In this document: one piece after another, positions 45,524 to 55,993 of the stretch
Layout of the letters: the number at the start of each line of letters is the position of its first letter
Numbering within the stretch: position 1 is the first letter of the stretch
DNA from: Caenispirillum bisanense
GTDB lineage: Bacteria; Pseudomonadota; Alphaproteobacteria; Rhodospirillales; Rhodospirillaceae
Length of the DNA: 64,000 bases
Reading direction: 5' to 3'
Assembly: GCF_039523075.1 (NCBI RefSeq)
Contig: NZ_BAAAEP010000025.1
Coordinates: 3,507 to 67,506 of the forward strand
Translations under genes and position numbers: made by a program
Notes under the pieces: generated by a model
What the model was told of the DNA's origin: nothing
What the model saw: only the letters and a program-made list of their open reading frames with translations
The model's database searches: none

Positions 45524-46018
45524 TCAGCCGTCCACCACGCGCCAGGTGCCGTCGGGCTGCTGGCAGGCGGTGCCGTAGGCCGTTTCGTACCGGCCGTCGA
45601 TGGTAACCGTGGTGCGGTATTCGCGGCAATAGGCGCCGCTGCTGGTACGACCATCGCGCACCGGCGTGAACGAGCCGTAGTTGCCGCTCTGCGGGTTGTT
45701 CCACGAAATGGTTTCGCCAACCGGGGCGCTGTAGGCGCGGCTCTGCGCCTGCATGGCGTACTGCTGGTCGGCGCGGTCGAGCGACTTGCCGATCTCGCTG
45801 CCGATCAGGGCGCCGATGAGGGTGCCGGCCGCGGTGGCGGCGATCTGGCCGGTGCCGCCGCCGAACTGGCTGCCGATCACGGCGCCGCCGATGCCGCCGA
45901 GCAGGGTGCCGGCCGAGGTCTTGGGGTTGTTCTGGACGCCCTCGCACGCGCTCAGGCCCAGGGAGGCGACCACGGCGACAGCGGCGACAACGGGGAATTT
46001 GCGGGTGATGCTCAGCAT
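45524..46018 (-). CDS. Glycine-zipper surface lipoprotein (Rickettsia 17-kDa-antigen type)
   Basis: 164 residues. The lipobox LSAC follows a short signal (ITRKFPVVAAVAVVASLGLSAC), then a Gly-zipper repeat (GTLLGGIGGAVIGSQFGGGTGQIAATAAGTLIGALIGSEIGKSLD) split over about residues 38-80, and a C-terminal domain (SWNNPQSGNYGSFTPVRDG, YCREYRTTV, ACQQPDGTWRVV) shared with RT0821/Lpp0805 surface proteins. It is expected in the outer membrane. The start at 46018 is divergent from pdxH. Confidence 0.85.
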   Translation of the reverse strand: MLSITRKFPVVAAVAVVASLGLSACEGVQNNPKTSAGTLLGGIGGAVIGSQFGGGTGQIAATAAGTLIGALIGSEIGKSLDRADQQYAMQAQSRAYSAPVGETISWNNPQSGNYGSFTPVRDGRTSSGAYCREYRTTVTIDGRYETAYGTACQQPDGTWRVVDG

Positions 46019-46230
46019 GTCTCTCAATCCGTTGGACGGGGCGATGCGTAGAATCATAGAAACCGACCATGGCGAAACCGTGACGATCCGTCCAGGCTTC
46101 TTGTCGATCGTGGGGCAAGCGGCCCTTTCCAACACCGCTTCCCGTTTACATAATCCTGTCCTGTCCGGGTGCAACGGGCGGGAGAACACCGCCGTTGCCG
46201 CCGGCTCCGCCACCAGAGGATACCGCTTGC

Positions 46231-46830
46231 ATGACCGCCCTTGACGACGCCGCCGAACCCTTCCGCCAGTTCGAGGACTGGCTGGCCGAGGCCGGCGAGC
46301 ACGAGCTGAACGACCCCAACGCCATGGCGCTTGCCACCAGCACGCCCGACGGGCGGCCGTCGGTGCGCATGGTGCTGCTGAAGGGCCTGGATGACCGCGG
46401 GTTCGTCTTCTACACCAACCTGGAAAGCCGCAAGGGCACCGAACTGCTGGCCAACCCCCACGCCGCCCTGTGCTTCCACTGGAAGTCGCTGCGCCGGCAG
46501 GTGCGGGTCGAAGGCCCCATGAGCCTGGTGACGGACGAGGAAGCCGACGCCTATTTCGAGTCGCGGCCGCGCGACAGCCGCATCGGCGCCTGGGCGTCGC
46601 AGCAGTCGCGCCCGCTGGCCGGGCGGTTCGAGCTGGAGAAGCGGGTGGCGCAGTACGCGGCCAAGTACGCCATCGGCAAGGTGCCGCGGCCGCCGCACTG
46701 GTCCGGCTTCCGGCTGGTGCCGACGCGCATCGAGTTCTGGCAGGATCGCCCGTTCCGCCTGCACGACCGCCTGGTCTATAGTCGCGACGCCGAGGACACC
46801 CCCTGGCGGACCGAGCGCCTGTTCCCGTAA
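46231..46830 (+). CDS. pdxH: Pyridoxamine/pyridoxine 5'-phosphate oxidase
   Basis: A 199-residue FMN enzyme that makes pyridoxal phosphate, cofactor of the three aminotransferases' family in this window. FMN-binding blocks are SVRMVLLKGLDDRGFVFYTN and ESRKGTELLANP, and the C-terminal HWSGFRLVPTRIEFWQ...RLFP is diagnostic. The ATG at 46231 follows AGAGGA. Confidence 0.94.
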   Translation: MTALDDAAEPFRQFEDWLAEAGEHELNDPNAMALATSTPDGRPSVRMVLLKGLDDRGFVFYTNLESRKGTELLANPHAALCFHWKSLRRQVRVEGPMSLVTDEEADAYFESRPRDSRIGAWASQQSRPLAGRFELEKRVAQYAAKYAIGKVPRPPHWSGFRLVPTRIEFWQDRPFRLHDRLVYSRDAEDTPWRTERLFP

Positions 46831-46876
46831 GGACCGGCAGCGGCGCGCCGGGGTGGCGGGCGAGGGGAGGGATGTG

Positions 46877-47869
46877 ATGTCAGACGCCGATGCCGCCGCC
46901 AATGCCGCCGCCGACCCGCGCGAGGCCGTCGGCCGGCTCATGCGGCGCGCCACCTATGCGGCGGTGGCGGTGGCGTCGACGCTGATCGTGGTGAAGGTGG
47001 TGGCCTATGCCGTCACCGGATCGGTGGCGCTGATGTCCAGCCTGATCGACAGCGCCCTCGATACCGCCGCCTCGGTCATCAACCTCATCGCCGTGCGCCA
47101 CGCCCTGCAGCCGGCCGATGCCGAGCACCGCTTCGGCCACGGCAAGGCGGAGCCGCTGGCCGGGCTGGGGCAGGCGGCGTTCATCGCCGGGTCGAGCATC
47201 TTCCTGCTGATCGAGGCCGCCGACCGCATGGTGACGCCGCAGGAGGTGACGCGCGGCTGGGTCGGCATCGCCGTCATGGCTTTCGCCATCGTCGCCACCT
47301 TCGGCCTGGTCGCCTATCAGAAGAGCGTGGTGCGGCGGACCAACTCCGTCGCCATCAACGCCGACAGCCTGCACTACACCGGCGACGTGCTGATCAACGG
47401 CAGCGTCATCGTCTCCATCGTGCTGGCGTCCTACGTCGGCATCCCGCACGCCGATCCGCTGTTCGCCATCGGCATTGCCGGCTATCTGCTGTGGAATGCC
47501 CGCAGCATCTTCCTGTCCAGCCTCGACCTGCTCATGGACCGCGAGTTTCCCGAGGCGGAGCGGGAGAAGATCCTCGCCATCGCCCGCGCCCATCCCTTCG
47601 TCCACGACGCCCACGACCTGCGCACCCGGTCGAGCGGGCAGCAGCAGTTCATCCAGCTGCATGTGGAGATGGACCGCACCCTGACCCTCGCCAAGGCCCA
47701 CGCCATCGGCGATCAGGTGGAGGCGGCGATCCGCGCCGAGTATCCCACCGCCGACATCATCATCCACCACGACCCCACCGGCATCACCGAGGTGCGGGCC
47801 GACGACCTGATCGCGGCGCAGGAAAAGAACGTGGGGACCGGCACCGGCTCCGGCAGCGTGGGGCCTTAG
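46877..47869 (+). CDS. Cation diffusion facilitator (FieF/CzcD-type exporter)
   Basis: 330 residues. Six membrane helices are followed by a cytoplasmic domain; the metal sites are visible as SSLIDSALDTAASV (Asp residues of helix 2), HRFGHGKAEPLAGL, and INADSLHYTGDV in helix 5 (Asp and His). The C-terminal domain carries HDLRTRSSGQQQFIQLHVEMD. Such proteins export Fe2+, Zn2+ or related ions with proton exchange; the metal is not determined. The ATG at 46877 follows GGGGAGGG. Confidence 0.88.
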   Translation: MSDADAAANAAADPREAVGRLMRRATYAAVAVASTLIVVKVVAYAVTGSVALMSSLIDSALDTAASVINLIAVRHALQPADAEHRFGHGKAEPLAGLGQAAFIAGSSIFLLIEAADRMVTPQEVTRGWVGIAVMAFAIVATFGLVAYQKSVVRRTNSVAINADSLHYTGDVLINGSVIVSIVLASYVGIPHADPLFAIGIAGYLLWNARSIFLSSLDLLMDREFPEAEREKILAIARAHPFVHDAHDLRTRSSGQQQFIQLHVEMDRTLTLAKAHAIGDQVEAAIRAEYPTADIIIHHDPTGITEVRADDLIAAQEKNVGTGTGSGSVGP

Positions 47870-47882
47870 GCGGCGGCCGGGT

Positions 47883-48179
47883 TCAGTTGTTGCGGCCGGC
47901 GCGGGCCTGGGTCCAGCGCAGGCAGAACACCCGCAGGGCGCTCGACAGGTTGCCCTCGCCGTGGTCGCGGTGGATGTCGACGGCGGTGATGAGGGCGGTG
48001 ATGGTGGTGCGCTCCGCCCGCGCGATGGCCTGCAGCGAGGTCCAGAACGCCTGTTCCAGCGACACCGACGTGCGGTGGCCGGCGATGTTCACTGACCGCT
48101 TGACCACGCCGCCCGGCGGCGCCTCGCCCAGCAGGTTGGCGACGCCCGAGTCCAGATGCGAGGGGATGCGCTCGCTCAT
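47883..48179 (-). CDS. Ribbon-helix-helix domain protein
   Basis: 98 residues. The family core is VVKRSVNIAGHRTSVSLEQAFWTSLQAIA followed by NLSSALRVFCLRW, a ribbon-helix-helix fold that normally binds DNA. Its start overlaps the histidine-kinase stop by 4 bases (ATGA), so the two are translated together, which suggests that it acts with the kinase. The conserved role of this family is not known. Confidence 0.8.
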   Translation of the reverse strand: MSERIPSHLDSGVANLLGEAPPGGVVKRSVNIAGHRTSVSLEQAFWTSLQAIARAERTTITALITAVDIHRDHGEGNLSSALRVFCLRWTQARAGRNN

Positions 48180-50203
48180 GCCGTCGTCTCCGTGCGGGCT
48201 GCGGCCGGCGCGGCAGCGGCGGCGGCCGGCAGGGTGAACAGGAAGGTGCTGCCGCTGCCGGGGTGGCTTTCCACCCAGATGCGGCCCTTGTGGCGTTCGA
48301 CGATGCGCTTGCAGATGGCAAGCCCGATGCCGTTGCCGGAATAGGCGCCGCGGGCATGCAGCCGCTGGAACATGAGGAAGATGCGGTCGTTGAACTGCGG
48401 CTCGATGCCGATGCCGTTGTCCTGCACCGCGAAGCGCCAGCGGTCCGGCTGCTCGGGATCGGCCTCGGCGCTGATGTGGATGCGCGGCGGGCGATCGGGG
48501 GCGCGGTATTTCAGGGCGTTGTCGATCAGGTGCTGGAACAGCCGCACCAGCTGCTGGAAGTCGCCGTCGATGACCGGCAGCGGCCCGCGGGTGACCCGGC
48601 CGCCGCTGTCGGCCATGGCGACCTCCAGCCGCCGCAGGGCGCTGTCGGCGGCCTGGCCGGTGTCGCAGGGCTCGAACGGCCGCCCTTTGCGGTCGATGCG
48701 GCTGTAGTCGAGCAGGTCGGTGATCATCGACTGCATGCGCTTGGCGCCGTCCACCGCATAGCCGACGAACTCGCGCGTTTCGCCGTCCAGGGTGCCGGCG
48801 GTGCGGCGGTCCACCAGCTGCAGGTAGCTGGCGATCATGCGCAGCGGTTCCTGCAGGTCGTGGCTGATGATGTAGGCGAAGGCCTCCAGCTCGGCATTGC
48901 TCTGCGACAGCTGGTTCAGCAGCTCGCGCTGGCGCTGCTCGCCCTGGCGCAGCTGGGTGAGGTCGGAGAAGAAGGCGAAGGCGCCGATCACCGCCTCGTC
49001 CTCGTCGTGCAGCACCGTGGCGGCCACGCGCACCGGGACGCTGGTGCCGTTCTGGCGCAGCAGATCGGTCTCGAAGGCGGCGTGGGGCGTGTCGCCGGCG
49101 GCAATGGCGGCGCGGAAGCCCTCGTCCAGCCGCGTCGCCGCGTCGCCGTGGGCGAGGCTGCGCAGGGCGCGACCCGTCAGTTCCTCCTGCGACATCCCGA
49201 GCAGCGCCGCGAAGGCGGCGTTGCAGGTGGTGATGCGGCCGTCGTGGTCGACCTCGGCATAGCCTTCCTGGGTGAGGTTGAGGATGGTCTCCTGCCGCCG
49301 CTCGCCGGCCTGGAGGATGGCCAGCTGGCGGCTGAGGGCCGCCTGCAGGTGCTGCAGGTAGTCGCTTTCGATGCCGTGGAGGATGTCGGTGAACGACAGG
49401 ATGGCGGCGATGCGGCCGTCGCCGTCCTCCACCCCCAGGTGACGGATGTGCAGCGTCTCCATCAGTTCCTGCGCCGTCAGCAGCGGCGCTCCGGCGGGGA
49501 CGGCGACGACGGGCGAACTGGCGACGGCGCGCACCGGCCGGCCGATGTCGCGGCGGGCCACCAGGCGCAGGATGTCGCGTTCGGTCACGATGCCGAAGGC
49601 GGTGCCGTCGGCCTCCACCACCAGGGCGGCTTCCGCTTCGGTGTGGCGCAGGGCGCGGGCGGCGGCGGCGACGGAGGCGTCGGCGGCGATCTCCAGCGGC
49701 CGGCGGCCGGTGACCGAGGCGACGGTGCGCAGCGTGAGGTAGCCGTGCAGGCCGGAATTGCGCACCATGTCGGTGCGCGACAGCACGCCCACCGGCTTGT
49801 TGTAGGCGTCCACCACCAGGAAGTGACGCAGGCCGGACTCGCGGAAGCGCGGCATGGCCTCCTCGATGGTCACGTCCTCCCGCAGGGTGCGGATGGGCGT
49901 GCTCATGACCTCGGCGATGGGGCGGGCGAGGGCGTCGGCGTCGGAGAAGTCCAGCGCCAGGGCATCGCGCTCGGTCCAGATGCCGGCGGCGGCACCCGCT
50001 TCGGTGACGATGATGGAGGAACAGCCCTGCTCGGCCATCAGGCGGGCCGCCTGGGCTACCGGCGTATCGGCCGGGCACTGCAGGATGGCGCGCCGAATGA
50101 TGCGCCCCACCGGCCACAGCTGGCGCCCGAACTCTCCCTCTTCACGAGCGCGGGATCGCGCGCCCGGCACCGTCGGTTCCGCGACGGCGGCATCCACGGC
50201 CAT
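48176..50203 (-). CDS. CBS/PAS-containing sensor histidine kinase
   Basis: 675 residues, no membrane helices. Order: two pairs of CBS domains (about 34-146 and 164-276; EVMSTPIRTLREDVTIEEA, FGIVTERDILRLV), a PAS domain (305-415), a HisKA domain with the phosphorylated His448 (FAYIISHDLQEPLR) and a HATPase domain (NALKYRA, DNGIGI, GNGIGLAICKRI). CBS pairs bind adenylate nucleotides, so it may sense energy state from the cytoplasm; this is inferred. No response regulator is adjacent. The start at 50203 follows GAGGG. Confidence 0.9.
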   Translation of the reverse strand: MAVDAAVAEPTVPGARSRAREEGEFGRQLWPVGRIIRRAILQCPADTPVAQAARLMAEQGCSSIIVTEAGAAAGIWTERDALALDFSDADALARPIAEVMSTPIRTLREDVTIEEAMPRFRESGLRHFLVVDAYNKPVGVLSRTDMVRNSGLHGYLTLRTVASVTGRRPLEIAADASVAAAARALRHTEAEAALVVEADGTAFGIVTERDILRLVARRDIGRPVRAVASSPVVAVPAGAPLLTAQELMETLHIRHLGVEDGDGRIAAILSFTDILHGIESDYLQHLQAALSRQLAILQAGERRQETILNLTQEGYAEVDHDGRITTCNAAFAALLGMSQEELTGRALRSLAHGDAATRLDEGFRAAIAAGDTPHAAFETDLLRQNGTSVPVRVAATVLHDEDEAVIGAFAFFSDLTQLRQGEQRQRELLNQLSQSNAELEAFAYIISHDLQEPLRMIASYLQLVDRRTAGTLDGETREFVGYAVDGAKRMQSMITDLLDYSRIDRKGRPFEPCDTGQAADSALRRLEVAMADSGGRVTRGPLPVIDGDFQQLVRLFQHLIDNALKYRAPDRPPRIHISAEADPEQPDRWRFAVQDNGIGIEPQFNDRIFLMFQRLHARGAYSGNGIGLAICKRIVERHKGRIWVESHPGSGSTFLFTLPAAAAAAPAAARTETTA

Positions 50204-50273
50204 GGCATCCCTCGTTGGGTCTCTGGCAGGTAAACTTCCTGCGACCTTGGTACCACTATAGCAGATATGCGCC

Positions 50274-50903
50274 TCACTGCGACTGATATCGAAGGCGGTG
50301 AAGGAAACCGTCGACGGCATCGACCGCTTCCGCCAGGGCCTGCGCCTCGCTGCGGCCGGAGGCGCGGCGGGGCTTCAGCGAATGGTCGCCGTCCTCCGCC
50401 CATGCCAGGGTAATGGCCGGCGACAGCGAAAGCCCCGTCACCAGCGCCCGGTCGCCGAGGGCGTCGCGGGTGCCCTGGCAGATCAGGGTCGGCGTGCGCA
50501 GGTCGGCCAGATGCTCGGTGCGCAGCCGCTCCGGCTTGCCGGCGGGGTGGAAGGGGTAGCCGAAGCACACCAGTCCGCGCACGCCGGCGTCGTCGGCGAT
50601 CAGGCTGGCCATGCGGCCGCCCATGGACTTGCCGCCGATCACCAGCCCCTGCGGCCCGCCCAGGTCGGCGATCACCTGCCGCCAGGTCTCCAGCAGCACC
50701 GGCTGGCGGTCGGGCGGGCGGCGGCTGCCGCCGTCGCGGCGGGCGGCCATGTAGGGGAACTCGAACCGCACCACCCGCCAGCCGCGGCCGGCGATGCCCT
50801 CGGCCACCGTGGTCATGAACGGGCTGTCCATGGGCGCCCCGGCGCCATGGGCGAGCACGAGGGTCAGGGGGGCGTCGGCGGGGCCCTGATCGATCCGGTG
50901 CAT
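50274..50903 (-). CDS. Alpha/beta hydrolase (TEX30/KANL3-like)
   Basis: 209 residues. LVLAHGAGAPMDSPFM gives the oxyanion region, the nucleophile serine is in IGGKSMGGRMAS, an acid is likely in CQGTRDALG, and the histidine is in EDGDHSLKP. This is the dienelactone-hydrolase-like fold of the TEX30 group; substrate unknown. It lies upstream of the histidine kinase on the same strand and divergent from glgX. Confidence 0.83.
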   Translation of the reverse strand: MHRIDQGPADAPLTLVLAHGAGAPMDSPFMTTVAEGIAGRGWRVVRFEFPYMAARRDGGSRRPPDRQPVLLETWRQVIADLGGPQGLVIGGKSMGGRMASLIADDAGVRGLVCFGYPFHPAGKPERLRTEHLADLRTPTLICQGTRDALGDRALVTGLSLSPAITLAWAEDGDHSLKPRRASGRSEAQALAEAVDAVDGFLHRLRYQSQ

Positions 50904-51056
50904 GGCAGGCTCCTGACGGGGGAGGGGCGGGGGACGGGCGGGGCGGCTGCATCATCGGACGTAGAGGCGGCACGTTCAAGCGTCGGTGGAAACGGCGACA
51001 CCGGGATGCACGTTGATGCCGGGCCTGCACCCATCGCACCATCGGAGCGTCCATCC

Positions 51057-53210
<2,154 letters not shown>

Positions 53211-53215
53211 GCGGC

Positions 53216-53243
53216 GGGGCGGGGGCCGGGGCGGGGGCCGGGG
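53216..53243 (+). other. G-quadruplex-type repeat just after glgX
   Basis: Five runs of four to five G separated by only C or CC, starting 6 bases after the glgX stop. This fits the usual G-quadruplex pattern on the + strand, and so in the 3' end of the glgX message. The similar, less regular GC repeat continues to about 53275. Confidence 0.6.
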
Positions 53244-53283
53244 CCGAGGCCGAGGCGGGCGGTGGGGCAGGCGGGTGCCGCCC

Positions 53284-53934
53284 CTACGCCTTGCACAGCT
53301 TCCAGGGGCCGACGTCGATGTGCAGGTGGTCGTGGTGGTCGGCGTCGGCGTTGGGGCTGAGCACCACCTGGAACACGCCGCAGGCCCCCTGCGACGCCTG
53401 CCGCAGGAAGTCCCCCAGCGCGCCGCGGTCGCGCCAGTGGTCCTTCACCCGCGCGATGCGGCCGTCGGCGAACTCGAAGGCGGTGATGTCGATGGCGCGG
53501 CCGAAGGCGTGCTCCGACAGGCGTGAGCGGTTGGAGGTGCGGCCGCGGCAGACATAGCCGCCGGCGTGGTGCACCTTCACCAGCGCGCTGCCCATCACCC
53601 GCTGCGCTAGCGGCTGCAGCACCTCGGTATCATAGCGCAGCAGCGCCAGCGCTAGCCCGCAGCTGACCTGCACCGGCCGGCTGAGCGGGATGGTCTGGGT
53701 CTCGTAGAGCGAGATGGCGGTGGAAATGCCGCAGCCGTCGCCGTTGGCGGTGTCCTTCAGGCGGTCGAAGGCGACGTTGGAATTCACCAGCCCGACGATG
53801 CACATGGGGCCGTCGGTCGGCAGCCCGCCCACCTGGGCCGGCGGCGGCGGTGACGGCGGCTTCGGCGTGCCGCAGGCGGCAAGCCCCAGCACCGCCAGAA
53901 GGGCGAGGACGGCGTTGCGCAGCGCCACGGCCAT
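53284..53934 (-). CDS. Extensin-like C-terminal domain lipoprotein
   Basis: 216 residues. The lipobox LAAC follows a signal peptide (ALRNAVLALLAVLGLAAC), then a Pro-rich linker (PKPPSPPPPAQ), then the extensin-like domain: CGLALALLRYDTEVLQPLA, HHAGGYVCRGR, LSEHAFGRAIDI and HHDHLHIDVGPW. The His/Asp pattern resembles the metal site of M15-type peptidases, so a peptidoglycan target is possible but unproved. ATG at 53934 follows GGGAGA. Confidence 0.85.
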   Translation of the reverse strand: MAVALRNAVLALLAVLGLAACGTPKPPSPPPPAQVGGLPTDGPMCIVGLVNSNVAFDRLKDTANGDGCGISTAISLYETQTIPLSRPVQVSCGLALALLRYDTEVLQPLAQRVMGSALVKVHHAGGYVCRGRTSNRSRLSEHAFGRAIDITAFEFADGRIARVKDHWRDRGALGDFLRQASQGACGVFQVVLSPNADADHHDHLHIDVGPWKLCKA

Positions 53935-54453
53935 GCACCCAATCTCCCTGCGGCTGGTCGGATGCTTCCGGTTGTACGGGATCGGGCGGCGGCCGTCGAG
54001 ATGTTCGTGCGGTGCAGCAGCGGCGCTGTGGGGCCGCCGAAAGGAAGAGGGCCGCCGGGTTGGGGTGCCCGGCGGCCCGACGATCGGCGAAGGGCATTGG
54101 GGAAAAGGGGGGTGCCCTTGGGGATGCCGACCGCAGCACGAAACCTTCAGCGCACCGTCGCACGGGGCGACGCTGCACGGGGCCGAGGGTGCCGAAGCGC
54201 CGCGAGGCTGCTGGAAAAACCCGACGATCCCGCTGGAAAAACTGCAAGATCGCCCGGTGCTTCGCAAGGGCGAAAAAGCGGCAGTCCGTCGCCCCCGACG
54301 ATCCGCCGGTCCTCCCCCTGAGGCAGCCGCGCCCCCGAACCGTTGCCCCTGACTATAGCCATCCGGCGCCTTCATTGCCAGGGAGAAATTTACCCGCGGC
54401 TGCGCAACCTGACGGTCACGCCCGCGCCGCGGGTGCTGCGGCCGGCCCGGCGC
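53935..54453. other. Gene-free stretch with a repeated CCCGACGATC decamer
   Basis: About 520 bases with no convincing gene on either strand; frames present lack homology and ribosome sites. It contains CCCGACGATC three times (near 54077, 54220 and 54294); the middle copy is flanked by two direct copies of GCTGGAAAAAC. No RNA gene was recognised. Confidence 0.45.
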
Positions 54454-55575
54454 TCAGAAGCGGAACGAGACGCTGAGGGCGCCGAAGGTGTCGCCCTCGT
54501 CCTGGCCGTCGAATTCCTCGGTGCGGTAGACGTGGGTGTAGGCGATGCGGACATCGTTGATGGTGATGGCGATGCCGGCCTGCAGCTCGCCCACCACCCA
54601 CTTCTTGTCGACGCTCGCGCTGTCGCGGAAGGTGTTGCCGTCCAGGAAGATGTTGCGCAGCACCACCCGGCCGTCGACGCCGGCGAAGACGTACCAGCCG
54701 AACTGCTCGCTCGGCACGAAGAAGTCGGACCCGGGCAGGCTCGGCCGGATGCGCGGCGGGCCGAAGTCCGCCGGCAGGTCGTCGCCCAGGCGCAGCATGA
54801 CGCCGCTGTTGGCGTGGATGAAGGCGTTGCCGAAGGCGCCGCCGGCGTGGGGGGTGACGTCGGCCTCGATCCCCAGGTACTCGCTGCGCCACATGGCCCG
54901 CCACGACCGTTCGTAGGCGATGTTGACGATGGGTTCGTCATGCAGCTGGTTGTCCCAGCCGCGCGGCGTGCGGGTGCTGATGACCTTGTGAACGAACTCC
55001 TGCGTCTGGTCGGCCAGCGACGACGGGCCGACGATGCCGAGCGTCAGTTCCAGGTTGTCCAGCCGCCGCCCGGCGTCGTTGATCAGGCCGATGCTGGCAT
55101 AGGTGAAGCCGGCCCACGGGTGATCGCCCGGCTGCGGCGCCGCGATCTCGATGTCGCGCGGCGTGTACATGTTCTGGCCGAGGGCGTAGCTCACCCGCAG
55201 GTTGCCCTCGTCGGCGAACAGCGGCAGCTGGCGGGCGGCGTTCTCCAGCCAGTCCGGCACGTCGTTCTCGGGCGACAGGTAGGCCAGGCGGACGCCGTTG
55301 GTGTAGTGCTGGTCGCGGCCGGTGAAGATGTCGTTCTCCACCTGCAGGGTGATGATGGCCTTGTCGTCCTTAACGGGGCGCGGCGTCAGATCGACGGCGG
55401 CCGGGGCCACCTCCTCGACGGCCGGTTCCTCGTCGGCAGTCGGCAGCGGCGGGCCGGCCGGTGCGGCCTGGGCGACGGCAGGCTCGGCGGCGGCGGCCGA
55501 CGGCGCAACAAGACCGTCGCCGGTGATCGCCGCAACGGCGGCAACCACGGCGAGGGCAGGCAGGCGAGGGGTCAC
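54454..55575 (-). CDS. LpxR-like lipid A deacylase family outer-membrane protein (DUF2219)
   Basis: 373 residues. A signal peptide and an Ala/Pro-rich segment (to about residue 65) precede a beta-barrel that begins with the family motif QVENDIFTGRDQHYTNGVRLAY and ends in an aromatic residue (VSFRF), as outer-membrane barrels do. LpxR removes the 3'-acyloxyacyl group of lipid A; the Asn-Asp pair and the His/Glu in NQLHDEPIVNIAYER are likely active-site parts. The long N-terminal linker is unusual. GTG start with GGAG upstream. Confidence 0.8.
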   Translation of the reverse strand: MTPRLPALAVVAAVAAITGDGLVAPSAAAAEPAVAQAAPAGPPLPTADEEPAVEEVAPAAVDLTPRPVKDDKAIITLQVENDIFTGRDQHYTNGVRLAYLSPENDVPDWLENAARQLPLFADEGNLRVSYALGQNMYTPRDIEIAAPQPGDHPWAGFTYASIGLINDAGRRLDNLELTLGIVGPSSLADQTQEFVHKVISTRTPRGWDNQLHDEPIVNIAYERSWRAMWRSEYLGIEADVTPHAGGAFGNAFIHANSGVMLRLGDDLPADFGPPRIRPSLPGSDFFVPSEQFGWYVFAGVDGRVVLRNIFLDGNTFRDSASVDKKWVVGELQAGIAITINDVRIAYTHVYRTEEFDGQDEGDTFGALSVSFRF

Positions 55576-55744
55576 GGAGGGGGCTCCTGAAAGGGGTGGA
55601 TCTTGATCAAGACGTATAACGTTTTCCCCCTGCCGGGCGATGGTGTCATCTTCATGGCAGGCTTGCGCGCCGGGACTTGTGTCCGCCGGCGGCGGCGCCC
55701 ATACATCGCTGTGTCGCCGACTGCTTCATCAAGGAGATGCGCCG

Positions 55745-55990
55745 ATGGCCGAGATCATCAACCTGCGCGACGTGCGGAAGCGCAAGGCGCGGGAGGAGAA
55801 GGAACGGCAGGCGGCGGACAACCGCATCCGCTACGGCCGCACCAAGGCGGAAAAGCGCCTGACCGAACTGGAAAACAGCCGCTCCAGCCGGGAGCTGGAG
55901 GGCAAGCGACGGGCCGACGCCCCGCCCGACGATCCTACCGGCAGCGACGGTAACGGCAACGGTAACGGCGGCGGTTCGGCCGGCGGCTGA
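55745..55990 (+). CDS. DUF4169 family protein
   Basis: 81 residues, basic and mostly helical. The family start MAEIINLRDVRKRKAREEKERQAADNR and GRTKAEK are clear; the tail is a low-complexity Gly/Asn run (DGNGNGNGGGSAGG). Known mainly from alphaproteobacteria, function unknown. The ATG at 55745 follows AAGGAG. It ends 3 bases from the convergent CYTH-CHAD gene. Confidence 0.8.
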   Translation: MAEIINLRDVRKRKAREEKERQAADNRIRYGRTKAEKRLTELENSRSSRELEGKRRADAPPDDPTGSDGNGNGNGGGSAGG

Positions 55991-55993
55991 GCC

